Below, piece by piece: positions 10,321 to 22,885 of a stretch of DNA of 64,000 nt; within the stretch, counting starts at the first letter, position 1; each line of letters begins with the position of its first letter. Under the pieces are notes generated by a model. That model was not told the origin of the DNA, did no database searches, and saw only the letters and a program-made list of their open reading frames with translations. A program made the position numbers and the translations under genes. The DNA comes from Ulva prolifera (lineage: Eukaryota; Chlorophyta; Ulvophyceae; Ulvales; Ulvaceae), in contig CM041200.1 in NCBI GenBank assembly GCA_023078555.1, positions 3,589,921 through 3,653,920 on the forward strand, given 5' to 3'.

Positions 10321-11830
10321 GTCACACGTACCTGCGCTAGCTATCGCGCTTCCGACCTGACAAACACATGCGCACATGTATATACGCCTCTTCATCGTGC
10401 ACTCTCACAGTGGGCAACTTGAGTTCGGCCGTTGGTAGCGTCCCTATCCGCGCAGAATACGGAGCCAGCAAACTAGTTGGCGTGCAGCTGGCAGCGTGGT
10501 GCTATAGCTACGTATACGTACGGCATCCAGAGACGTTGATCGCCTGGATCTGGATACACTTGCTGTCAACACACCGTCCAGATTCTACGATGCTTTAATA
10601 GCAGTATGAGCTTCCGAATGCACAGCCGAGCCGCGGCCGGATGCCGAACGGCCATGGCGATCGCGAAAGCCAGCGCGGTGGTACCTGCTGCTGCGCAGGT
10701 GCGACCCGGCCCGCACCGTCGCGCCGGCGGATCAAGGAAGACTATTCAGCGATGCCTCAGGTGCTGCAACATCCATCCCTTCAACTGCTTGCATCTTGCT
10801 GCTGCCTCGGCGTCGATCTGGAGTTGTGCATGGCGAATGTCCGGCACGGTTTGCGATCGCGAGTTCGTGCGCTGCCTGAACGAACCCAAGCTTGCAAATT
10901 CAAAGGCGGCACTCGAGAAGTTCTACGACTGCTACAAAGTGACAATCTCGCATGCACCGGTCGAACACATTGTGTGCTCACCGCACTGGACGTTGCGCAC
11001 TGGGTTCCATGAGGGCTGCGGTACCGCAGCCGACACGTACGCGTTTCGCTGCAAATATTTGCGAATGTACTTACATACCGCTGAACACGCTGTAGCGCTA
11101 TGCTTTGTGATCCAGCGACACACGTCACCAATCCAAGGCTCTGCCACATAAATCTGCTTGAGTCTCACTGCTGCCTGCCCAGCTCCAACGCGCCCGAGTG
11201 CATCAGCTGCAGCGGAAGAAGGTGCCACTGAATGGTACTACCCGTCGCCGACGTCTTGCTGACGCCATGAAGAAATTGAATCCGATCGTTCATGGTGTTC
11301 GGACCCAGCATGACAGAGGACCGCATTACTGAACTATTCACGATTGTGCCAGCCTGCTAAGCTTTCCCAAAAAAATATTATGTGAGCGATTTGCTGCACG
11401 TCGGTGACACGCACTGCTACTTGCAGGGATTCCTGGTGCTCTGATGAGCTAGAGTTCATCTCCGGGCCGGAGGCTCATCACTACCAGAACCTGCAAGTGC
11501 TGCTGCAATCACATGGAATAGGTATTGAGCGGGCGGTCCCTGTGCCAGTGGGCACGGGGAGGTCTGCGCCTGATCTAATATCCAAAAATGGATTCGCGGG
11601 CTACCCTGGCCCGGTCCCGGGCTGGGATGCACCTCTTTATATGGATGACCCCTCCGAGCTACTATTCTCTGGGGACTCTCACGAGAACAGGCTTGTCCTC
11701 GCCCGGCTCCCCCTCCCGATGAGCTGGGGCTTTGCTGTCTTTGCAACATCCAAAGGTGCACCCTTCCGCAAGCCTGCGCTTTCTTAGACTCCGTGCGTGC
11801 ATGTATCAACAATGATATTGATAGTTCGGT

Positions 11831-12001
11831 ATGCAAAGCCGCCGACTATGTCGCATCTGCAAGAACCAAGTCGAAGAGGCTGCTAGCACGAACAAGCAGC
11901 CTGTTGTGCAGACCAGGTTTATGGCGCCATTTCCAAGGGGAACCAAGGCGGAAACCTGTCGTCGATGTTCTGGGACGGGGACCCATATGGAGACGTGCTG
12001 A
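11831..12001 (+). CDS. Possible 56-aa CxxC zinc-binding frame
   Basis: ATG to TGA, with CRIC near residue 7 and CRRCSGTGTHMETC at the C-terminus. Two CxxC knuckles plus a GTG turn recall small DnaJ-type or rubredoxin-like zinc folds. There is no neighbouring evidence of expression or splicing, and the length is short enough for chance. It could equally be the last exon of an unrecognised plus-strand gene. Confidence 0.2.
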   Translation: MQSRRLCRICKNQVEEAASTNKQPVVQTRFMAPFPRGTKAETCRRCSGTGTHMETC

Positions 12002-13244
12002 GCCTAGATGGAACAAATTTCAGCCAGAACACTGCAGATGCTGTCGCTGACACCCGTGTGAGGTAGGGTGCCTCACTAGACTGCTCCAAAGCTGTCAAAG
12101 TGTCCTGGCTAGGTCAGAGAGGTGTGGTGTGCCTCAGCAAGAGCGGCAGATGCTGTGCAGGAAGAGGTTGTTCCTGGAAATCGGGATAGAGGCTCACGCG
12201 GTGCTGCGGGTACTTGCTGGGTGGGAGGACACCATTCCTCCTGAAGATGCCTGTGGTCTTCCGGCTCTGCAGATGACGGGATACATAACTGGGCATGACG
12301 AAGTCATTTTCAGGGACATTGTGCCTGCATGGGTATCACCACCGATCGTTGGCTCCTGAAGTGAATCTGAAACGCCTCAGCTTGTGACCGCCATTCGGCT
12401 CGTCGCTACCAGCATGACCCACCCGCCCTCAACCCCAACTGCCCACAGCAACAACCTTGGAGAGAGTTGAATAAAAGTCCATCTCCCACAAAACAGATCC
12501 GTCTCCACCTTCCCAACCGCCCAACACAACCGGCCCGTCATGCGGCAGTCAGCTCTGTGCTGGAGGCTGCTTCATGCCCCTTTGTGGATTGGTGTGGCGG
12601 CATGATGATGTTGGCACAGCAGACGAGGCGAGTGCTGATGCAGCTACTGAGCAGGCCACACGGTGCATCGACGCTGCCATGCATGTTCCGAGACCGAGAA
12701 CTGCCTGTAAGAGTCTGGTGCCACCAGAGCTTGTACCACAGGCTTGCAGCTGCTGCCATTCCCCTTCAACAGTGCACAACTGCAGAGTCATGCGCGTGGC
12801 CTATGCCAGTGCCGCCTGGTGGCTGTTTGATGGGATGTAGAGCTAGTGCCAAGTCTCTGCCATGATTGCAGCGGTGGTTCAGCTGATGTGGCGTGATTTA
12901 AGTCTACTGCAAAGCACAGGAGCAATACCTGTGCGCAGCCTCTGCTTTAGCTCAGTTAACGTAAGGATTCAGCGACATATTACACACAGTAACATGAAAG
13001 CCTACAGCTTCGATCCTCTGCAATAGCGTCCGCTACAGCTGAGTACGATGCCTGTGAGGAAGTAGCACCGCTACTTTGGTGTCAGCAATTTTCAGTCACA
13101 TGCATACTTTGGGCTGCTGCAGCATTTATCAAGCAGCGTTTCATAAGTTTGTGTCACACATATCTGACGTGCCGGCGGCATCTGTGAAGAAGATAGGCAG
13201 CTTGAGCACTCCAGGTAGCGATGCTGTACACGGTCGACCGTTGT

Positions 13245-13249
13245 TTACA
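13245..13249 (-). terminator. Candidate TGTAA poly(A) signal of gene B
   Basis: First TGTAA on the minus strand after the TAA stop, 286 nt downstream. TGTAA is the common chlorophyte polyadenylation signal. The same site lies at 40,059-40,063 in unit 2. Confidence 0.35.
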
Positions 13250-13534
13250 AAAGTGTGGCTCCCTCAGAAAAAGGAAGCATTATTAAGTTGTAGCGAACTA
13301 AAATCAAAGGACGTTGATTCACATCGAATGAGCTTACTTGACAAGGGAGCGTCACGACATCCATCAGCTAACAGGTGAAGATGTCAGTTTCTGCATACTG
13401 AAGCTTCAGGCAAATCAATTCTCAATTATGAAGTTTATGCAAGCATGCAGATCGGCTCAAGCACTGATTGGCGGATGCAAGGCTTCATGCTGCATGCCTG
13501 AAAATTCTGTGGAGTAGGCACCCCATGATGCTTC

Positions 13535-16500
13535 TTATGCCAGGTAGCAGAATGCCTCCGGCAGACTCAGCACAACGGCACCATCAGACACGGTCACGTT
13601 TGTTTTGCACGTGCCAGAAGGGTGCGAGGGGATGAGGCCAGTGATCCATTCGGCGCCGGCAACCGTGACACCTTTCGCTGGCACACCATCGAACAGCACT
13701 GTCGGCACTCCTGCACTCGTACTCTGCAGTCACACACGGCAGCCCACAAGCGCATGGACAGAAGGACATCCTCAGTACGTCTGGAACACCTAGCTCCACA
13801 TGCCATCGTTCCCACATATCCCATCAGGATCACGAACACCAATCCCGGCGGCGCGGTGATAATCTTGAATAGCACGCATCCGAACGCAAATCTAGTCCGC
13901 ACACAAAAGCAGCCTAAAGCGCAGTATGAGTTGCAGCTGAGCAATGGCACGATTCATGTGCCACATGTGTTGATTGCTGACACCATCTGCAGAAGGAGGA
14001 GAGGAATAAGAGTCAGCACACCGGTCAGGGCATTGAAGTTGGCACCTCCAATGGTGAATGTGTTGGGACCGGGCTGCGCCTTCATGCCACGGTCTGGCAC
14101 GATGTCAAACACTGACGGGTTCCCGTTGTTCACAAGCGTGGCGTCCACCGGCACATTGAACAGGAGCTGCCCCTTATCCATGCTCGCCACGATGTGAACT
14201 CCCGCAGGCGCATGCAGGATATCTAGACCCGCAGAGGATGGATAGAAGGCATCATCCTTGTCGGTCACAGCCTTGCCTGTGCCTGGGTCATACCGGAACA
14301 CATGCTTCTTGTACCCTGCGACGAAGATGCGGCCCATGTACGCGCCGCCAAAGGCATACGAGTTGTACTCTGTCACGCCTCCGATCGAAGATGGCAGCAT
14401 GGTATCGGGCTTGCACTGCCCGGGGAAGCTGTCCACGAGCTTGTCCATTGCAATGAACTTGCACTCCCCGAGGGAGCCCCCTCGGCAGCGTGCGATGTTG
14501 GGCGCCCCAGCATGGCACCCCTGCAGATCACACGCAGCCCTCAACATGCTGTGCGCATCTGGACTGAGACACACGCGATGCATATGCCACAGACCCATGA
14601 CATCAGAGCCCGATGCAACGCGCATGGCAGGCCTCACACACGCGCCATAACACAAATTGCGATTACAAGGAGTGTACAGTGATACCTCGCTTGACCTGTG
14701 CTTGGGATAGCGAGCAAAATCTGGCCGGAATCAGAGTGCAAAACGGCCAATACCATTCACGTCGCATTCAGCTACAATGGTAATGTCCATAAGTTGCTGA
14801 GACAAGGTATGACTGCGTGAACAGACATGGTTGCATCTTTGCACGACAACAATGTGCTGCGGTCAGAGCTGGCGGCAGCTTCCTATCGTCACGGGGCACA
14901 CTAGCATCTTCAATGTCGCAAAATGGGGCGTCCACAACATCTCATGCAAAGGTGCATGTTACTGCCTGGAGCAGCGGGGGCACACCTCCTTCATGTTGAC
15001 CCACAAGGCATCGTCCGTCTCCGGGTCGGGCTGTGTCTGCGGCTCCAGGTTGTTGTCGACGCCGGCCATCGTTGCACCAAACTTGAAGTTGGGCCCGTTG
15101 ATGGTCACCATAACATTGCCAGCTCTGCCGACGCTCACGTCGTACGGGTTACGAGTACCAGTGGCAAAGGTCTTGATGGCAGGGTTGCTCAGCTGCACCC
15201 AGTCGCCGTTGCGCTGGTCCAGCGGGTTGAGGGTCACGTTTGGCGGCGCCCCGGGTAATGGGACGTATGAGATGACTCCATCAAAGGTGGGGGCGTTGAT
15301 GTCAATGGCGAGGATGTTTGCTGATGTCGGGTTATCCTGCAATGTGCTGCTGTCATTTGCAAGCTGAGGGGTTGCTGCATCTGGGGGCCCGTGCGGGCAT
15401 CAGATGCAAAGACTGTGGACTGTGGAAGTGCATGTTCCAGCATATGCTTTGACATTGTTCAGGAAAATAAGGATGCGCTTGCAAGGACAGAATGGCACTG
15501 GTGATTGCACTGAAGGAGGACGCAGCCAAGACCAGTTGGAGGCGGGGCTCACTGGGAGGTAGCCTAGGGCACCTGGGATGCCAGCATTCGTTTGGCTGCC
15601 AACCGCCACCAGCAGCCGGCCATCATGTGCAAAGGCGATGCCATTGACAACGTGGTCGCCGTTCGCAACAGACAGGCCTTCAATGAACTTGACTGCGACT
15701 GGCTTGGGGTCTGTCGGCTTTACATAGTAGACCTGCAGCACCGCAGCCTGTGTTGGCTCACAGCAGGGCTTGCACCGATGCCTACAACTGGCCCGCATGC
15801 CCAGCAGAGCACACGAGTGCAGATCGAGGTTTGCACTGTTTGAGAGCTCGTGACATACCGCGCCTTCATAAGGAGCTGCAATGGTCGGGTAGGTCCCGTC
15901 ATGGGAGAAGAGGGGCGACAAGCTGAAGTAGAGCTTCCAGTCATCATCAGACTCACGGGGGTCACAGGCCAGTCCGAGGATGGACCAGGCGCTGCGCTCG
16001 GCCCGAGGCTTGTAGGGCTGGGGAGTGGCAACAACCTCGCGGCTGCTGACAACCTCGTACTTGCTGTCCAGGGTGTACTCCCACAAACCCCCTGCGTTCT
16101 GCGCGTTTGCATACGCCCCGGAGACGTACAGCTTGCCATGGCACCAGGCCAGTCGCGCGGGCTGCAAGTTGCACATTGATCAGGCTAGAGCAAAGGACTT
16201 GAACGACTGCATAAGAAAGCAAACACAGGCAGAGGGCCAGCAACGTTCCTGAAATGCAGTGGCTACTGCCGGCGAAATCGCTCGTGTTGCTGCATGGCGG
16301 ACTAGCTCGTCAGGCAGATGCACACCGCATTGAATGGGATCGAGGATTGCTTGTACTTGGGGGTGTCTGCAAAGGGGCCTCCCTGGCCAGATGTGACGCC
16401 AGACGAAGCGGCAGCAACAGTGACTGTGACTGCGTTGGATGTGAGCTGCCCGCGCTTGACAGTGATGCTGTACTCGCCAGGCGGGAGTTCGGGGTAGGTG

Positions 16501-19500
16501 AAGGAGATAGAAGTGCGCTCATGAACAGTGATGTTGGCCTGGGTGGTTCCCACAAACACGATAGCGGGCTCTTGCAGCAGGAAGCCTGCAAGTACGTCAA
16601 CACATCGGCCTCGATGGTGGCGGTGGTGGTTATTTTGAATCACGTGCACCCGTCAGGCCATGGTATTCGAAGCAGCAGGGCGGTCACTGGGCACAAGGTA
16701 TGGTCTATCCAGCATACAGCTGAAAGGTTTCAGAGAGGACCGTGGGTCAGACCTTTGACGACGCCGACGTTGCCAGGCTTGGCAACCAGATCTGTGGTGA
16801 TCTCGTTGATGGTTGGCGGGTGGGTAGAAATGTCAGCAAAGCTGCTGGCAATGGGCAGGCTGCCTGCTGTAACCTGAACTGATGCAGCCGCGGGCATCAG
16901 CAACCTGCAGCAGCAACCTCCCTCACAGTCAGACCAGCACCACGACGTCAACAGGATGTGCATCATATAACCACATGGGCACCGAACAAGCTCTACTGAA
17001 CATGCCCTCACAGCCTGTCCCAAACCGAGACAGGATCCGACCATTTAGCATAGATATTCTGGGACGTCACAGGGGCCACAAGTGACATATGCACATCACT
17101 TCTGCAGTCTCAGCAACATGGAAGCAGAGCTTTACGTTACAGATTTCAGCACCATACCGGACGTCCAGGTTGTGGTTGCCCTCAGGGAGGTTGAAATCGC
17201 CTGTCTCCAGCACCTTGCCATCCATGTAGATAGCCGCGACAGCGTTGGCAGGGGCACTCGTGATGAACAGCTTTGATGCGCCACCTGGGTGATAGAAGCT
17301 GCCTGACATACGCAGCAGGAAGCTGCCAGTCTGTGGCTGGTCGGCCTCATGAGAGGAGAAGGGCACAGCACTCATGAACGCCTTGTCTGGCATTGCCGCA
17401 AGTGGAGCCAGCTTCGATGCATCAACATATATCTGAGTCAAGGAACCTGCATGTGATGGAGGCACCCATAAGTGAAGCTGCTGTGCATGCTGTGCAGTGG
17501 TGGAACAGCAATGGACACGTGTTCTTCAGCTTTCACACAGACGTGAATTCTGCAGATGGCATAAGAACATACCCGGGACCTCGCTCTCGCGAGCAACAAC
17601 GACAGTCCGAGTGGTGGCAAGAGCTTCCATCGCATCATCGGTTACCGTGAGAGACATCGTGTAAGTGCCAAAGGGGTAGAAACACTTGGCAATCTGCTTT
17701 TTGCCCACCACTTCTCCAGAGGTGACATCTTCCCACAGGAATGACTGCAGCTTGCGGCTGGGATCGTGGGTGTGGCTGGTTGTGCCATCGATGATCACCT
17801 GCAACACAGACCTGATCGCATGAGCGTTCCAAGTGGAGCAGCCCAACCTCCTGATGAGATGCATCAGACACAAGCTTAACAGAGCAGCAATCGTGATCAC
17901 CACAAAGCGTACATGAAATGATCAAGCACTGCAGGCTACAAGCTCTCTACTCAGGTTTCCTTGTGAATGAAATCCTCGCATAGCCCTGCCAACCAGATGA
18001 ACGCAGCGCACCTCAGCGCCTCCTGCGATGTCAGGCTCGGTGAACACGGTGTCCCCTGAGACCACAGGGTGCAGGGTGTGTGCCTTGGCCCAGGGGTCGC
18101 CCCCGGTACCCACCATGGTAGCCTGCCCCAGCTGCGTCTGATCGTTCCAGAATGACATGGTCACGGCGGCCTCAGAGAGCGTCGTCGGCTCGAAAAAGGC
18201 GACCACCTGCCTGGCGTTGCCACCGGCAATCACATATGCAGGCTCAACAGCGGCAGGTTCCGTCTGACCCGCGCATCTGCAGCAAAGACAAAGCTCATGA
18301 CTGCTAGAAGCTAACTGCAACGCACGGGTGGAAGGGCACTGTGCCCTTCAGTTCAGAAGGAGGCAAGTCATGCCTTGCTGCTTGCTGGGTAACAACCAGA
18401 CTGTGTCACACCTGTGACATAGCATGTGCCCCAGGCTTGACACCTGCTGAAAGCACACAAAAGGCGATGCATGTGCTATTAAAGCTGACACAATTTAATC
18501 CTTTCTAGACACTGACACGCGTTTCTGATGCGAGCGCAGGCGCAGGACGACGTACTTGACACGAGGCGCATCCGGACCATCTCCGAACTGGACAACGAAG
18601 AAAGGAACCACTGCGGCAGTCATGCCCTGCAGCGGGGCACACGAGATGTGCGTGATCGTCTGCTGGGTGTTGCCAGAGTTTGTGAGGCGCAGTGCCGCAG
18701 CATTGCCCTGCAGGTCACCTGGAGCGATCTCACCAAAGCCTACGGAGGGGGGATCGACATTGATCGCGCCCTCGATACGCATCAGCTTGCCTGGTTGTAC
18801 GCAGGCCACCTGGCCCTGGGGCACGGTGAACTGAACCGGCACTGTGCTGGTGCCAGCAGCTGCTGGCACTGGTGCGACTGCTTCTGAAGGAGCGGGTGCC
18901 TCGACGGGGGCCATTGAGGGGTCCACAGAGGTTGGAATGGTCACCACTGGCGCAGTCGCAGGTGTGGTGGAGTCATCTGCAAAGGGGCTACACATTGGCA
19001 GGCGAAGCATCAGCAGCGCCAGCGGTGCGTTGGCGGAACAGTGGTTGCGCTTCAGCATACGGGACGAAACATTGGTAGGCTGAGGGGCAGGCTTGCGCTG
19101 CTTAGCTGGGAGCCTGTGACAAACACCGCATTGCAGCGCTCGGTACACAGGGTGAGATGCAGACGACGCCAGAGAGCAATGCTTCAGGCATGCGCAGGAC
19201 CTGTTAAGAGCTCAGCGCAGACCACGGGGACCAAAGTGTGCCAAGAGAGTTGGAGCAAGTGTACCTTCGGCATCCACCTCGCGTGCGTAAATCTCAATGC
19301 CGTTGAGGATCGGGTGCTGGACCTTGGGCTTCAGCTCAACCACCAGAGTGGGACCAGTCGGCATGACGGTGAACTCTTTCTGCAGGGCTGTGAGGTATCC
19401 GCCCTCCGCCGCGAGGTCCACGTCCTCGTACTGCAATGAACCCGTGAGGTGGAACAACAGTGAAGTAGAGCTGTCAGAACATTGCACAGCAGGATTCATC

Positions 19501-22500
19501 GCTCAGACAACACGAGCATGCTGCGTTAGGCTAGATGAAATGCACCTGTGACGGTTCAACATGCCATCAGCAATCAGGAGCAGTGCACTTCGTGGAGCAA
19601 CGGGAGCAGAAGTGCCGCACCTGAGCATTGCCGTTGACATAGACATCGAAGACACGCTTGCCGGCTAGGCCAAACACGGTCTCAGCAAAGTGCAGCACGA
19701 CGCGCAGCTGGGAGCCAGGCACGACCGGGATCTGCAGGGTGATGTCTGAGGCGGGTGCAAAGCAGTGGGTGCTGTACAGCCCAGCCTTGCCAGCCGGCAC
19801 CCCCGTGATGGCCTGGTCTGTGGTGAACTTCTGGAACCCCGCGGCGGCGAGGCCTTCGATCGGGGACCAGCCATACCCTGCAGCACCGCAGGCCGCGGCA
19901 CGGGCGAGGCCAGTGCCCGCGAGCACGCGCCCGCGGTCGGCTGCTGCAGCATCGACTCCAGGGCCATCGACAGCAATGGCGCTGATCATTGGAACCGCCG
20001 CCTGCATGACAAAGGCACGCTCCAATCTCTTGGCACGCGCTCACAACCACTAGGCAATGCCTCGGTCGCCGCCACGAGATTGTAGCTTCAGAGGTCATCA
20101 ACGCAGGTGCAAGCATGCTGAATGGGGGCTCAAGTGAAAGGACCTCCAACACGACCTGCCGAGATGATCCCAAGAACACAAAGTTCTGGTGGATTGCAGC
20201 AGCATCATTGCTCGACTTGCAGCACGACAGACCGGACCGTTGGCATTGCGGGTAGGAGTGCGTACCGACGTGATAGTCACATTCATGCGGCTGCTCGACG
20301 CGGTGACCTTGCCAGCCGCGCCAACAGCAGTGTTGAGGCCGACATCCTTGAAGATATCAATGTTGGATGCTAGAGCCTTGCCATCCACCCACACCGTCAT
20401 CACCCGAGAGCCCACCGTAGCCCTCCCTCTGCAAAAACCCCCACCCTCAACGGCCAGCAAGGCTGCGGCAGCTCAGCAAGCAATTGCCAGATCACGGTGA
20501 GTAGTGCGTCTCGTACACCCATAAGTCATGCAGAAAAGCGGATGCGCACGAGGTCTCGGCGAAGTAAGGTGTGATCGTGTACTGCTGCCCCTGCTTCACG
20601 TTAAACGTCGCTGTGATGGCGCCGCCGGCCGCCGCCGTGCAAACCTCCCGGAAAGCTCCGCCAGCCACAAGGTCAGCCAGGGCGGGGTCGGCTGGGGTGA
20701 TGACTGAGGAGATGCGTGATAGCGTCAGGCCAGCGCTGGTGAAGGCCTCTGGTCCAGGGTACAGGATCTCGCCGCCGGGGCTCTGCTGGAAGACCTTAGA
20801 CCCGCAGGCGACCACGATGTGGTTGTCGGCGCGGTCGAGCAGCGTCATGCCAACGGAGCCGGACTTGGCTGTGATCTGCGACACCTCAATGCCGGAAATA
20901 GGTGGGAATCCGTTCAGTGAGGACACAACGATCTGCATGCCGTCCGGCCCTGCACAAATGCAAATCTCTTGCTGCGTGGTGCCGCAGAGAAAGGGTCAGA
21001 GTGAACACATACAGATGGCTGAAGTGCATGAGCAGGGGCCACTGCATGACAGATACTGAATCAGCTGCAAACAGGTGCATAGGCTCACAGCCTCACTGAC
21101 TTGCGGTACCTTCAGGGGAAGTGGGCAGAGTGGGAGGGGCCCGCACCGGCGCGAGCCTCAAAGCGCTTGCTGTGGTACTGTGGGACATTGCCGGGGCCAG
21201 GCGCAAACTCCTCCCTGGTGTCGGCAAACACCTCATGGCCATCCACGGTCACGATGATGTCAGACCACGCCCTGGTGCGCGCCTTGGCAAAGAACAGTGC
21301 CACCTCGTACGTCACGTCCTGCATACGCCTCAGCTGTCACATGTATGCATCGTGACCTCCAGGCCGACACACTTGACAAACATCTTGGCCCCGCGTGATG
21401 AGGCATATTTCTGGTCTGAAGCGCAGACGTTGCAGGCTACGGCTGCTGTGCTCGCTCGAGTCATGCAGTGAGCGACCGCAGCTTTGGGATCAATGATTGG
21501 ACGCCACTAGTTCCTGCAATGAGGCCCTGTCGCAAGCAGGCCGCAAGATCAAATGGCAGAGTGGGTCTGCAGAGTGCCACTGGCAGCGATGGCCAAGCTC
21601 TGGTCAGCTCAGGGACCTGGGCCTGCTCCAAGGACGCATTGGCCGCAGCGTGACTGGCAGCGCTTGAAGTCTAGCGCAGCAACCGCAAATCATGGGGCAG
21701 GACTGCAGGCAAGGAGTGGCGTGCCTCGGTGAGTGGCAGATTGAAGTTCAGATGGTCTGCATCAGTGGCGGGCAGGCAGAGGTCCTTGAACAGTGCTGTA
21801 TTGCTGCTGGCATCACCGACCTTGGCAACCATGGTGTCCTGCTCGGTGAGGAATGTACTGTTGGCAATGTTGAGATCGGTAGAAATGATTTCTTGTGCCG
21901 TGGGCAGCATGGAGCATGCCATTCGGTAAACAAGCACCGCAGCTTCGTCTGCTGTGTCTGTTTCACCTGGAAAATATGATTTGTGTTGATGCTGTGCTCA
22001 GGTTGCTAGGAGCCTGCTCATCGACTGACGACTGTACGTGACAACCTGCAGGACCTGGTCATGCTGTCCATTCGCATACGAAATCGACAGCACATGCGGA
22101 ATGCCACACCTGTAGTACTCAGGAACTTGGAGGAAGATTTTGGACACTCCTGCCTAGCATACACTTGTATGCCACTGATGAGGGCCGCAGCACTTCCAGC
22201 GCTGGGCACAAGTGACAGTTCAAGGAGGCCTGTGTCGGGTGAGTTCACATCGACGTCCAGTGTGGCACCTCCACTGCCTGTGGCCCCAACATCAAACTCA
22301 CTGTTCAGCTGATCGCCGTTGGCGAATATCCGCAGCTTCCTGTCTGCACCTGTCGTGTCAGCAAAATACAGCTTGACTCGAATGGGGCATGTTGGGGGTA
22401 CTGAAAAGGTGAAATCCAGGTGAGTGTTCGTGGCCTCACAACCAGACGAGATCAGAGATCCTTGAGGAGTGCCACTGATGTTCACATGCTTGACCCCGGT

Positions 22501-22885
22501 CCCTGTTGCCTGCATGAAGTTTGTGGCGTGATAGGTGATGCACACTCTCCAAAACCTGGTCACAGTGTACAGGCTTCGACTGCAAATCTCCTGTCTCGGA
22601 TGGTGATGGGGTTTGCAACTTGTCAGACAGGCCTTCACAAACACGCACCAAAAAATCTGATGACGCCTTCCAGTCTGTACTGGCAAGCCAGACCGCCGTG
22701 TTTCTGCTAAAGCAGTGCATGCTCTTCAGGAGTGTGCCATCAGGCTGCTCAAGGTCAGTGCTGGCTTCCTGTAGCAGCTGCCGATCGAACGCCAACGCAG
22801 GACTACACCATAGGAGATTTAGCAGCAATGCCGCGACTGTGCGAGGGCGGTGACAAGCGTCCCGCATGGTGAAACCTGCAACCAT
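13535..22885 (-). CDS. Gene B: secreted malectin-like/PKD/IPT/beta-propeller protein (unit 1)
   Basis: Nineteen exons, 5'->3': 22649-22885, 22110-22509, 21725-21966, 21147-21318, 20550-20949, 20266-20428, 19621-20001, 19265-19430, 18556-18976, 18012-18276, 17573-17798, 17158-17446, 16753-16904, 16326-16585, 15859-16161, 15553-15732, 14986-15336, 14022-14520, 13535-13710. They sum to 1,760 codons plus TAA, all phases matching. The signal peptide ends near CSPALAF (residue ~33). Then: malectin-like modules to ~720; 45-residue Pro/Ala/Thr linker; ASH-like module (DPPSVGFG); PKD (FYPFGTYTMSLTVTDD); PA14-like; IPT; glucose/sorbosone-dehydrogenase-like propeller (SILGLACDP, GTRNPYDV); C-terminal IPT. 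No membrane anchor is seen. Intron 3 seems to start with GC. Role inferred: extracellular glycan-binding or matrix protein; any enzymatic activity is untested. Confidence 0.85.

Larger units (their letters stand above)
10373..13534. other. Unassigned 3.1 kb downstream of gene B (unit 1)
   Basis: Contains several overlapping frames of 60-180 codons on both strands (longest 10,606-11,151, plus strand), but none with a domain I can name or a clear splice chain. A 56-residue CxxC frame at 11,831-12,001 is listed separately. The part nearest 13,535 should be the 3' UTR of gene B. A plus-strand gene could be hidden here but cannot be supported. Confidence 0.4.

Noticed and set aside
9775-10395. Proline- or glycine-rich frames around the N gap
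   Set aside because: They are translated N and poly-G/C, with no independent coding signal.
10641-11012. Faint resemblance of a frame to the end of histone H4 (TR-VL ... TALDV)
   Set aside because: Only a few residues match, the core H4 sequence is absent, and the upstream region does not align; probably chance or too decayed to name.
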